Shown piece after piece: positions 57,083 through 64,000 of a stretch of 64,000 nt of DNA. How positions within the stretch are numbered: position 1 is the first letter of the stretch; every line of letters begins with the position of its first letter. A model generated the notes under the pieces. That model did not search any database, was not told the DNA's origin, and saw only the letters and a program-made list of their open reading frames with translations. The DNA is from Corynebacterium falsenii. Lineage in GTDB: Bacteria; Actinomycetota; Actinomycetes; Mycobacteriales; Mycobacteriaceae. The position numbers and the translations under genes were made by a program. The stretch is from NCBI GenBank assembly GCA_001054945.1, contig JVKJ01000005.1:248001-312000 (forward strand), in the 5' to 3' direction.

Positions 57083-58899
57083 GGCTGTTGTCCTTCGGGT
57101 TGCGCGTCCAGATTCTTAAAGAATTCGTTCGTTACAGACACTGCGTGCTCGGATCCCCCGCCCCGCACGATCAGGGTGGAAAATGCGAGGTCATCGCGGT
57201 AACCAGTGAACCAGGCGTGAGATCCATTGGCGATTTCGGCCTCACCGGTCTTGGCAAAGACCTCCCCGGCCGCCGTGCTCCCGCGTCCAGAACCGCTTGT
57301 AACCACACTGCGCATCATCTGGCGGAGGCCATCGATGACCTCCGGTCGCAGCGGATTAGCGTTTTCGCCCTTCACCGCTGTCTGGTGATTGGCAATGAGG
57401 TAGGGCGTGGGCATCTTTCCCGCCGCTGCGGTTGACGCCACCATCGCCATTCCAAATGGGCTGACTAGGTCGAGCCCCTGGCCGTAACCGGATTCGGTAC
57501 GGTCCAACATGACATCGCCCTGAGGCACAGAGCCGGTGAACGTGTCGAGCCCGTCGATCTTAAAGTCGACTCCGAGCCCGAACTTGGACGCATATTCCTT
57601 CAGCTTGCCAGGAGGAAGATCTGTGGCGATCTTCGCAAAAGTGGTGTTGCACGACTGAGCGAAGGCATCGTCCAGCGTCGTCGTTCCTCGGCTGAAGGAG
57701 TTGTAGTTGGTCACGATGCGCCCACCGATGTCCTGCGTGCCCGGGCATTGCACGCTGGACCCCGGAGTGAGCCCCTGTTCAGCCATGCCGGAATACGCGG
57801 TGAGCATCTTGAACGTGGATCCCGGCGGATACTGACCCATCAAAGCCACATCGCCGTCCTTGTCCGCCTCCCCCGTCTGGGCGACCGCGAGGACCTCCCC
57901 GCTCGATGGCCGCATCACGACCATCATCGCCTTGGAATCGGAACGAGTGTCCACCGCCGTCTGGGCGGCCTCTTGAACTTTGCGGCTGAGACTCACATGC
58001 ACAGCTGGCGCGGCCTGAGGCTCAACGTAATCCAACTGCTGAACCGCGGATCCCTCGCGTGTGGCAGCGACGACCTCCCAACCATTCTTGCCCTGTAGAT
58101 CCTTTTCCACCAGTGCGGACACGCGACTCATGATGTCTGGAGCGAAGCCCGGGTTCGGGCGCACCAAAGCGGACTCTTCGTTGAAACGCAGTCCCTTGAC
58201 GTCGGCCAACCGCTGGCGCAGTTGCTTTCCCCATCGATCATTGATGGTCATCACGGAGAACTCGCCGTTCGCCTTGTCAGCGTCCTTAAAGGTTTCTTCC
58301 GCGTTAAATGCCGGCACCGTACTATCCGAAGCCCGCATCGCGTCCATTTCTGCGCCAATTCTGCGAATGGTGCCGTGCAGATCGGCCACGGCCTTCGTAT
58401 CGACGAGGACGCGGAATTTCGTGCCGGGCTCTAGCAACACGGCACCGTCGGAACCGACCACGCTTGCCGTCTTCGCGGGGACGGAGCGAAGTTCCATCGT
58501 TTGATCGGCTCCCAATTCCGGGTGCAGCACGGATGGTTGCCAGCGCACCGTCCACGAATTGCCCGTCTTTGTCAGCTTGAGCTGGGAATCGTATTCCATG
58601 TGACGGTCGCCCGGGAGATCCCACTTCATGTGATAATCGGCCGTCGCGGTGTCCCCCTTGGTTAGCACGCGAGTCCCGCTCACCTCTAGCCCGTCAGCCT
58701 GCATGGACTTCCATGACTGATCCAGCGAAGAATTGGCACGATCAGGAGTATCCGTGAAATGACCGGCCTCTGAGTGGGTAGCCATGGCGTGCAGGAAATC
58801 ATTGGCCGTGTCATCGGCCCCCTGTGGGCGCGGGGTGCAACTTGCCAGGCTCGTGGTGAGACCGACAATTGCCAGTGCTGCGGTTAGTCGCCGACTCAT
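57079..58899 (-). CDS. Penicillin-binding protein, lipoprotein type (PBP-lipo)
   Basis: A 606-residue class B penicillin-binding protein. The lipobox LASC places the lipid anchor at Cys21. An NTF2-like MecA-N domain (about residues 25-140) and dimerization region precede the transpeptidase domain. The active-site motifs are intact: Ser361-x-x-Lys364 (GSTFKM), Ser416-Cys-Asn418 and Lys550-Thr-Gly (KTGEAE). It corresponds to Rv2864c. It converges on the phosphoesterase gene. The response-regulator gene lies 21 bases upstream on the same strand. Confidence 0.92.
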   Translation of the reverse strand: MSRRLTAALAIVGLTTSLASCTPRPQGADDTANDFLHAMATHSEAGHFTDTPDRANSSLDQSWKSMQADGLEVSGTRVLTKGDTATADYHMKWDLPGDRHMEYDSQLKLTKTGNSWTVRWQPSVLHPELGADQTMELRSVPAKTASVVGSDGAVLLEPGTKFRVLVDTKAVADLHGTIRRIGAEMDAMRASDSTVPAFNAEETFKDADKANGEFSVMTINDRWGKQLRQRLADVKGLRFNEESALVRPNPGFAPDIMSRVSALVEKDLQGKNGWEVVAATREGSAVQQLDYVEPQAAPAVHVSLSRKVQEAAQTAVDTRSDSKAMMVVMRPSSGEVLAVAQTGEADKDGDVALMGQYPPGSTFKMLTAYSGMAEQGLTPGSSVQCPGTQDIGGRIVTNYNSFSRGTTTLDDAFAQSCNTTFAKIATDLPPGKLKEYASKFGLGVDFKIDGLDTFTGSVPQGDVMLDRTESGYGQGLDLVSPFGMAMVASTAAAGKMPTPYLIANHQTAVKGENANPLRPEVIDGLRQMMRSVVTSGSGRGSTAAGEVFAKTGEAEIANGSHAWFTGYRDDLAFSTLIVRGGGSEHAVSVTNEFFKNLDAQPEGQQP

Positions 58900-58920
58900 T
58901 CCCCAAAACTAACAGCGCAG

Positions 58921-59577
58921 CTAAATAATTCCTTTCTCCCGCGCCGCTGCTACCGCGCTGGTTCGATTGTTGACGTCCAATTTGGAGAAAATGTGGCCCA
59001 GGTGGCTCTTGACCGTCGCCTCCGTGAGGATCAGTTTCTTAGCGATCATTCGATTCGACTGGCCCTGCCCCACCAGCTGCAGCACCTCCACCTCTCGGGG
59101 CGTGAGTGAGAGTGCAGGGTTGTTAATCCTCCCCATCAGTTTTCCCATCACGTGCTTCGACATGACTGATTCACCGCGGGCGGCTGCGTGGATCCCACTG
59201 ATCAGCTCCGCTGGAGGGCAATCTTTGAGAAGATAGCCCACCGCGCCGGCCGAAACAGCTCCAACCACATCGCCGTCTGTCGAATAGTTCGTCACCACCA
59301 ACACCTGCGGTGGTTTGCTCAATTTGCGCATTGACCGCGTCGCCTGGACCCCTCCGGCAACATCGCCATCCTGCGGCGACTGGGCAAAGCGCAGGTCCAT
59401 GAGCACCACATCCACCTCGTCATCGGTGCCCATTAGCCTCTGAACAGCACTGACCGCTTCATCGGCCGTGCTTGCTGTCCCGACTACGCGCAGATTTTCC
59501 TTGTCGGCTTGCAGTACCGCTTCCAACCCGGCGCGCACAACTGGGTGGTCATCAGCGAGAAAAACTTTAATCATCAT
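58921..59577 (-). CDS. chrA: NarL/LuxR-family response regulator (ChrA-like)
   Basis: A 218-residue response regulator with a receiver domain (Asp61 as phosphoacceptor in VLMDLR) and a C-terminal LuxR-type HTH (LSLTPREVEVLQLVGQGQSN then RMIAKKLILTEATVKSHLGH). It overlaps the partner kinase gene by 11 bases. Because the pair is divergent from an hrtBA-like exporter, it matches the C. glutamicum ChrSA system that senses heme and drives hrtBA. That assignment is by synteny and family; the signal is not proven here. Confidence 0.8.
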   Translation of the reverse strand: MMIKVFLADDHPVVRAGLEAVLQADKENLRVVGTASTADEAVSAVQRLMGTDDEVDVVLMDLRFAQSPQDGDVAGGVQATRSMRKLSKPPQVLVVTNYSTDGDVVGAVSAGAVGYLLKDCPPAELISGIHAAARGESVMSKHVMGKLMGRINNPALSLTPREVEVLQLVGQGQSNRMIAKKLILTEATVKSHLGHIFSKLDVNNRTSAVAAAREKGII

Positions 59578-60763
59578 CGTCCTTCGTTGGAGCCGGGATG
59601 CTCACGGATATTCCTGCCCCCTGATCCGGGGAAGATTCCATCGCCATGGTGCCACCCAGCTTCTGGATGCGCGTGCACACTCCTGACAACCCGTACGTGT
59701 GTCCCGTGTGAATATCGATCGCCTCCGGGTCGAAACCGACACCGTTGTCCACTACGTCAACTGCAATGTCTGACGGGTGGTACGTCAGTGTCACCTTCGC
59801 CCCGGTGGCCTGCGAGTGCCTCACAATATTGGAAACAAGCGACTGGGTGGCGCGAACCAGCGCCGCTTCCACTTCCGGACGGACTTCTCGCGGCTTGCCA
59901 TCGACATCGAAGCTCAGCGCCTCACCCATTGGCGTCGAACTTACGATGCGGGCAAGAGCCACCGGAAGCCCGGCCCCTACCAACGGCGCGGGCTGAAATG
60001 CGGCGATGATCCTCCTGGTCTCTGCAAGGTTCTCTGCGGCGGTCGCTTTGGCCAAGCTGACCTGCTGGCGCGTTGAATCCGACAGTTCCCCCTGAGCCTC
60101 AACGGCACTCAACAGCATCCCAATACTGGATAGCCCTTGCGCGACCGTGTCATGAATATCCCCGGCGATGCGGGCGCGCTCATCCATTTCGCCGGCGCGC
60201 CGGGAGGACTGCAGGGCCTCTGCCCGAGCCTCAACGAGAGCCTCCATCGCAGCGGCTTTCTCTTGCGCGCCGCGGTGGAGCAGGTGGAAGCCGACCCCCA
60301 ACACCCACGCCACCCCCGCACCAATGACTGGTCCCACCACGCCACCGATGTTCCACCCCGTGTTGAGCCCAAGGATCACGACCACGGAGATGGTGAGGAT
60401 TGCCACTCCAATGGCGCTCCCCCACGGCGGCAGAAAGCGAACCACGACGAAGAACAGCGGGAACACAATAAACGCGGCATCCATCGAGAGCACCGCTGTG
60501 CCCAGCCAGGCGGTGCAGACCACCACCAGCCACGTGACGATCACCCACTGTCGCGAATCTTCGATGGCAAATACCGGCAGGTACACAGCCACGAATAGTG
60601 CGAGCATGGCCAGCACAGCCCACGATTCTGCACGGACGGCGGCCATCACCACCAGCACACTGAACAGGAGGTGCAGCGCCCACGCTGCACTCATCCACAC
60701 CCTGTCTAAGGCCACGGTGCTTGTCATTGTGCTCGTTCGACCAAGATTCTGGACACTTTCCAC
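59567..60763 (-). CDS. chrS: Sensor histidine kinase (ChrS-like)
   Basis: A 398-residue HisKA_3-type kinase. About five or six hydrophobic segments form the N-terminal sensor (residues ~25-165); no large extracellular domain is present. The phosphoacceptor is His204 in ARIAGDIHDTVAQGLSS. The ATPase domain has VVDNGVGFDPEAI and GLSGVCTRIQKLGG. C. glutamicum ChrS senses heme in the membrane, consistent with this layout. The start is uncertain between GTG 60763 and ATG 60727; neither has a good ribosome site. It is divergent from hrtB with 132 bases between starts. Confidence 0.8.
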   Translation of the reverse strand: MESVQNLGRTSTMTSTVALDRVWMSAAWALHLLFSVLVVMAAVRAESWAVLAMLALFVAVYLPVFAIEDSRQWVIVTWLVVVCTAWLGTAVLSMDAAFIVFPLFFVVVRFLPPWGSAIGVAILTISVVVILGLNTGWNIGGVVGPVIGAGVAWVLGVGFHLLHRGAQEKAAAMEALVEARAEALQSSRRAGEMDERARIAGDIHDTVAQGLSSIGMLLSAVEAQGELSDSTRQQVSLAKATAAENLAETRRIIAAFQPAPLVGAGLPVALARIVSSTPMGEALSFDVDGKPREVRPEVEAALVRATQSLVSNIVRHSQATGAKVTLTYHPSDIAVDVVDNGVGFDPEAIDIHTGHTYGLSGVCTRIQKLGGTMAMESSPDQGAGISVSIPAPTKDDDD

Positions 60764-60820
60764 GGTGGTCGAGTCTAGTGCCCACGCGTCGCGCTTCCGC
60801 CCGCCATTCCGCTGCAGCGG

Positions 60821-60862
60821 ATCAACCGAAAGTATGACTCAAAGTCCGCTCTGATGGTTGAT
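60821..60862. promoter_or_regulatory. Inverted repeat upstream of hrtB (possible ChrA operator region)
   Basis: ATCAACC and GGTTGAT (perfect 7-bp arms, 28-base spacing) bracket a segment with two AAAGT motifs (GAAAGTATGACTCAAAGT). It lies between the two divergent gene starts. It may contain the binding site for the response regulator or be a structured leader. Confidence 0.45.
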
Positions 60863-60895
60863 GTGCCATGACCTGCGAAAAAGCAGGATGAAAGT

Positions 60896-61855
60896 ATGTT
60901 TCAAGGAATTCGTGAATTGCAGGCGGCGAAAGGCCGCACACTTTTGATAACCATCACTGTCGGCATGATCACCGTCATGGTGACCTTCCTGTCGGCCCTA
61001 GCCAGCGGGTTGTCCCACGAATCGGTGAGCGCCCTCCAGCACCGGGTCACCGGGGACTCATCCCTGGTGATCAGCGATTCGGGAAGCACCGCATGGAACG
61101 CGTCTCAGTTGACCGACGACCAGGTCGCAGCAACAGGGGGCGAAGCAGTCAAGATTGCCCGAGACCGCGTGGGCTCGGATCCAGTCGTCTTCATCACTGA
61201 CCCCTCCGTCCCCAACGGGCACGCATCCGCCCCGACCGACATCGCCCACGCGAACCCGTCCCTGACCGTCGGTAGTCAAGAACTCAAAGTAGATGAGGAC
61301 AAGGAGAACCTCTCCCTGGATCACCTGCCCGCAGTGTTCATCTCTCCTGAGGACGCCACACAGCTCGCCCGTCCCTCCGTGGCAGCCATCGTTCCCGCCG
61401 GCGAGCACCCAGATGTCCCCGGCACCCAGGTCCTCGAGGGGAAGAAGCGCTGGGAAGCTTCCTCCTCTTATGCCGGTGAGCAGATGTCCCTAAACCTCAT
61501 GATCAACCTGCTCTACGTCATCTCCGCTTTGGTACTTGGTGCGTTCTTCATGGTGTGGACGATCCAGCGCTTGCGCGGTGTGGCGATCAGCTCCGCGCTG
61601 GGCGCCGCGCGCAAGGTTCTTGCCGCTGATTCCCTGGGGCAGGCCCTGATCGTGCTGGCAGTCGGTGTGGTGGGTGGTCTCGCCGTCACTGTTGGGTCTG
61701 TTGCTCTCATTGGGGACGCACTGCCTGCCGTGGTGGACGCCAGCACGACAGCAAAGCCCGCCCTGATTTTGATTCTCTCTGGCCTGCTGGGCGCCGCGCT
61801 GTCTCTCCGCCCCGTGATGAAGGTCTCCCCTCGTGCAGCCATGGCCGCTGCCTAA
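60896..61855 (+). CDS. hrtB: ABC exporter permease, HrtB-like (heme detoxification)
   Basis: A 319-residue MacB/FtsX-type permease: one N-terminal membrane helix (LLITITVGMITVMVTFLSAL), an extracellular domain of about 160 residues with Asp and Val rich stretches, then three C-terminal helices (residues ~205-310). This layout and size match corynebacterial HrtB, which with HrtA exports excess heme. It overlaps the upstream control region; a small hairpin CCTGC/GCAGG lies at 60872-60887, just before the AGGA ribosome site. It is followed by hrtA after 5 bases. The heme role is inferred from context. Confidence 0.8.
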   Translation: MFQGIRELQAAKGRTLLITITVGMITVMVTFLSALASGLSHESVSALQHRVTGDSSLVISDSGSTAWNASQLTDDQVAATGGEAVKIARDRVGSDPVVFITDPSVPNGHASAPTDIAHANPSLTVGSQELKVDEDKENLSLDHLPAVFISPEDATQLARPSVAAIVPAGEHPDVPGTQVLEGKKRWEASSSYAGEQMSLNLMINLLYVISALVLGAFFMVWTIQRLRGVAISSALGAARKVLAADSLGQALIVLAVGVVGGLAVTVGSVALIGDALPAVVDASTTAKPALILILSGLLGAALSLRPVMKVSPRAAMAAA

Positions 61856-61860
61856 GTTCA

Positions 61861-62628
61861 TTGGAAAGGTACAAGCACATGACTATTCAAGAGGCATCTA
61901 CCGTGACTGCCCACACTCGCACCGAGTCCGGTCTGCACATGGATTCCATCAGCCTGCGGGTCCAAGACGGTAAAGATCAACGACTCATTTTGGATGGCGT
62001 CTCCCTCGACGTCGCCCATGGCGAGGTCGTCGGCATCACCGGGCCATCCGGCTCCGGTAAATCAACGCTCCTGGCCGTGGCTGGGTGCCTGCAGGAACCC
62101 ACATCCGGGCAAGCCACCTTGACCCTCCGTAACGGCGAGACAGTCAATCTTTCTTCCGCTCGTGGCCGGCAGGCCGCCTACATCCGGCGCACCCACCTCG
62201 GCATCGTCTTCCAGCAGCCCAACCTGCTGCCCTCTTTGTCGGTCAAAGACCAATTGCGTGCTGTCCCCCGGCTGGGGCGCATCCTGCCGCTCTCCCGGTC
62301 GGAGGCGCGCAAGACGGATGCACGGGCAGACGAGCTTTTGGCCGCGGTTGGACTCGACGGCATGGGTTCTCGAAAGGTCGGAGATCTTTCGGGAGGCCAG
62401 CAGGCCCGCGTCAACATCGCCCGCGCGCTCATGAGCAACCCCGAGCTGCTGCTGGTGGATGAACCCACCGCCGCCCTTGACACAAAAGCAGCGGACCAGG
62501 TCACCGGCCTGATCCGCTCCATTGCCCACGAGTATGGTGCAGCTACCCTTTACGTCTCACACGACATGGATCAACTGGCCTCACTAGACCGCACCATCAC
62601 GCTGGTGGATGGACGCATTACTGCGTAA
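61861..62628 (+). CDS. hrtA: ABC exporter ATP-binding protein, HrtA-like
   Basis: A 255-residue ABC ATPase: Walker [10 protein letters not shown], a Q-loop at [12 protein letters not shown], signature LSGGQQARV, Walker [13 protein letters not shown] and a switch His in YVSHDMDQL. The first ~25 residues are an uncharged leader. It forms an operon with the permease gene. The start at ATG 61861 has no strong ribosome site; the internal ATG 61879 (the MTIQEAST segment) is a likely alternative with GGAAAGG upstream. The 3' end overlaps ispG by 11 bases in convergent orientation. Confidence 0.85.
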   Translation: MERYKHMTIQEASTVTAHTRTESGLHMDSISLRVQDGKDQRLILDGVSLDVAHGEVVGITGPSGSGKSTLLAVAGCLQEPTSGQATLTLRNGETVNLSSARGRQAAYIRRTHLGIVFQQPNLLPSLSVKDQLRAVPRLGRILPLSRSEARKTDARADELLAAVGLDGMGSRKVGDLSGGQQARVNIARALMSNPELLLVDEPTAALDTKAADQVTGLIRSIAHEYGAATLYVSHDMDQLASLDRTITLVDGRITA

Positions 62629-63778
62629 CCTTCACCTCCGCGGAGGCTCCCTCCACGGCTTCCATTCCCTGCTCGTCGGCGATGCGCATGGCCTCGTCGA
62701 TGAGCGTTTCCACGATCTGGTCCTCTGGCACGGTGCGGATCACTTCGCCCTTGACGAAGATCTGCCCCTTGCCATTACCAGAGGCCACACCGAGGTCCGC
62801 GTCCCGCGCCTCACCAGGACCGTTCACCACACAGCCCATCACGGCGACGCGGAGCGGGAACTCGATTCCCTTGAGACCGGCGGTGACTTCTTCGGCCAAC
62901 TTGTACACGTCCACCTGAGCTCGACCGCAGGATGGGCAGGACACAATCTCCAGCTTGCGCGGCCGCAAGTTCAGTGATTGAAGAATCTGGTCGCCGACCT
63001 TGATCTCTTCCACGGGATCAGCGGACAAGGACACACGGATCGTGTCGCCAATTCCCTCAGCCAACAGCGCACCAAATGCGACGGAGGACTTAATGGTGCC
63101 CTGGAAGGCTGGGCCAGCCTCGGTCACACCGAGGTGAAGCGGGTAGTCCGACTTCGCAGCCAGCTGACGGTAGGCCTCCACCATCACGACCGGATCGTTG
63201 TGCTTCACGGAAATGGCAATATCCCCATACCCGTGCTCCTCGAAGAGGCTGGCCTCCCACAGAGCAGACTCGACGAGAGCTTCCGGCGTCGCCTTTCCAT
63301 ACTTTTCCATGATGCGCTTGTCCAAAGAACCGGCATTCACACCGATCCGGATCGGGATTCCAGCATCCCCGGCGGCTTTGGCAACCTCGCCGACTCGCCC
63401 ATCGAATTCCTTGATATTGCCAGGGTTCACGCGCACGGCCGCGCAGCCCGCATCGATGGCGGCGAAGATGTACTTCGGCTGGAAGTGAATGTCCGCGATC
63501 ACAGGAATCGGGGATTTCTGGGCGATAGCGGGCAGCGCCTCGGCATCCACGGTCTTCGGGCAGGCCACGCGCACAATGTCGCAGCCTGATGCCGTCAATT
63601 GAGCGATTTGCTGGAGCGTGGCGTTGACATCGTGAGTCTTCGTCGTCGTCATGGACTGCACGGAGATCGGGTGGTCACTGCCTACGCCTACTTTCCCCAC
63701 CATCAGCTGGCGAGTCTTGCGCCGCGGTGCCAGGACAGGTGGTGGGCCATCTGGGATCCCCAGAGAAATACCGGACAT
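62618..63778 (-). CDS. ispG: 4-hydroxy-3-methylbut-2-enyl diphosphate synthase (IspG/GcpE)
   Basis: IspG is the penultimate enzyme of the MEP isoprenoid pathway and carries a 4Fe-4S cluster. Ligands are Cys281 and Cys284 ([11 protein letters not shown]) and Cys316 ([11 protein letters not shown]). The TIM-barrel start [15 protein letters not shown] and the [11 protein letters not shown] motif match. ATG 63778 has a good AAGGGG site. It lies downstream of the site-2 protease gene, the ispG-rip1-dxr order of corynebacteria and mycobacteria. Confidence 0.97.
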   Translation of the reverse strand: MSGISLGIPDGPPPVLAPRRKTRQLMVGKVGVGSDHPISVQSMTTTKTHDVNATLQQIAQLTASGCDIVRVACPKTVDAEALPAIAQKSPIPVIADIHFQPKYIFAAIDAGCAAVRVNPGNIKEFDGRVGEVAKAAGDAGIPIRIGVNAGSLDKRIMEKYGKATPEALVESALWEASLFEEHGYGDIAISVKHNDPVVMVEAYRQLAAKSDYPLHLGVTEAGPAFQGTIKSSVAFGALLAEGIGDTIRVSLSADPVEEIKVGDQILQSLNLRPRKLEIVSCPSCGRAQVDVYKLAEEVTAGLKGIEFPLRVAVMGCVVNGPGEARDADLGVASGNGKGQIFVKGEVIRTVPEDQIVETLIDEAMRIADEQGMEAVEGASAEVKVTQ

Positions 63779-63825
63779 GTTGGAAACGATCCCCTTTCAC
63801 TTTGAGCGAGCTCTACCTAGCCAGA

Positions 63826-64000
63826 TTAGAACAGGCGTATCGGGTTCACCACGTCGGCCACGATGACGGTGGCTCCAAAGATCACCAGCAGAGACATCGC
63901 CGCATAGGTGAGTGGCATGAGCTTCGTGTAGTCAGCTGGTCCGCCTGGCTGTAAGCCGCGCCGCCGCCGGAAAAAGTCGCGCACCTTCTCAAAGAAGATG
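63826..64000 (-). CDS. rip1: Site-2 metalloprotease Rip1/RseP, C-terminal end (5' part outside window)
   Basis: The minus-strand frame entering at 64000 ends with TAA at 63826 and encodes about 58 residues. They include the segment GPADYTKLMPLTYAAM and a final membrane helix (LLVIFGATVIVADVVNPIRLF), matching the C-terminus of mycobacterial Rip1 (Rv2869c). It is cut by the window edge, so no start codon is visible. Such proteases cleave anti-sigma factors and control envelope stress. It lies 47 bases before ispG on the same strand. Confidence 0.85.
   Translation of the reverse strand, partial: IFFEKVRDFFRRRRGLQPGGPADYTKLMPLTYAAMSLLVIFGATVIVADVVNPIRLF

Overview
The window is a gene-dense stretch of chromosome from an actinobacterium of the order Mycobacteriales, almost certainly a Corynebacterium. 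The evidence is a mycothione reductase, a SugR-type regulator beside lexA, a BioY-BioM-BioN transporter, the ClgR-PspA pair, a ChrSA-HrtBA-like heme locus and a gene order that follows the lexA-recA-ftsK-dapB-pnp-infB-proS-ispG backbone shared by corynebacteria and mycobacteria. The species cannot be named from the sequence alone. There are no rRNA or tRNA genes, insertion sequences, phage genes or CRISPR arrays. No stretch above about 300 bases lacks a gene.

Positions 1-5730 hold the 3' end of hrpA, nrdR, a divS-like gene divergent from lexA across a promoter with two imperfect LexA boxes, sugR and hflX. Positions 5800-14890 hold dapF-miaA, a DUF349 gene, a membrane protein gene, miaB and the recA-recX SOS pair with a near-perfect LexA box, plus small conserved genes. 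Positions 14998-16892 are the biotin transporter bioYMN.

Positions 16930-32317 run almost entirely on the minus strand: pspA, clgR, cinA-type pncC, pgsA, terC (preceded by a clear manganese-type yybP-ykoY riboswitch), ftsK, a TIGR03085-like gene whose start codon sits in the loop of a perfect 12-bp inverted repeat, rnj, dapA, thyX, dapB, pnp and rpsO. Then come ribF (minus), truB (plus), the overlapping pptT/pptH pair (phosphopantetheine attachment and removal), a MATE exporter, and the translation cluster rbfA-infB-ylxR-nusA-rimP.

Positions 43196-57082 are more mixed: a Tat-type lipoprotein, proS, yaaA, a secreted S1 protease, an EfpA-like drug exporter, cobA, mqo, an alpha/beta hydrolase, mtr, map and a secreted two-domain phosphoesterase. 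The end holds a lipoprotein PBP, a two-component system divergent from an ABC exporter (ChrSA/HrtBA-like), ispG and the 3' end of a site-2 protease gene.

The most interesting signals are regulatory or architectural rather than a new multi-gene system: a LexA with an AT-hook extension, a riboswitch whose closing stem and a ribosome-site-masking hairpin share one strand, the start-codon hairpin at 24657-24686, a structured rpsO leader, sugR without its usual PTS neighbours, and a cysteine-cluster protein beside dapF.
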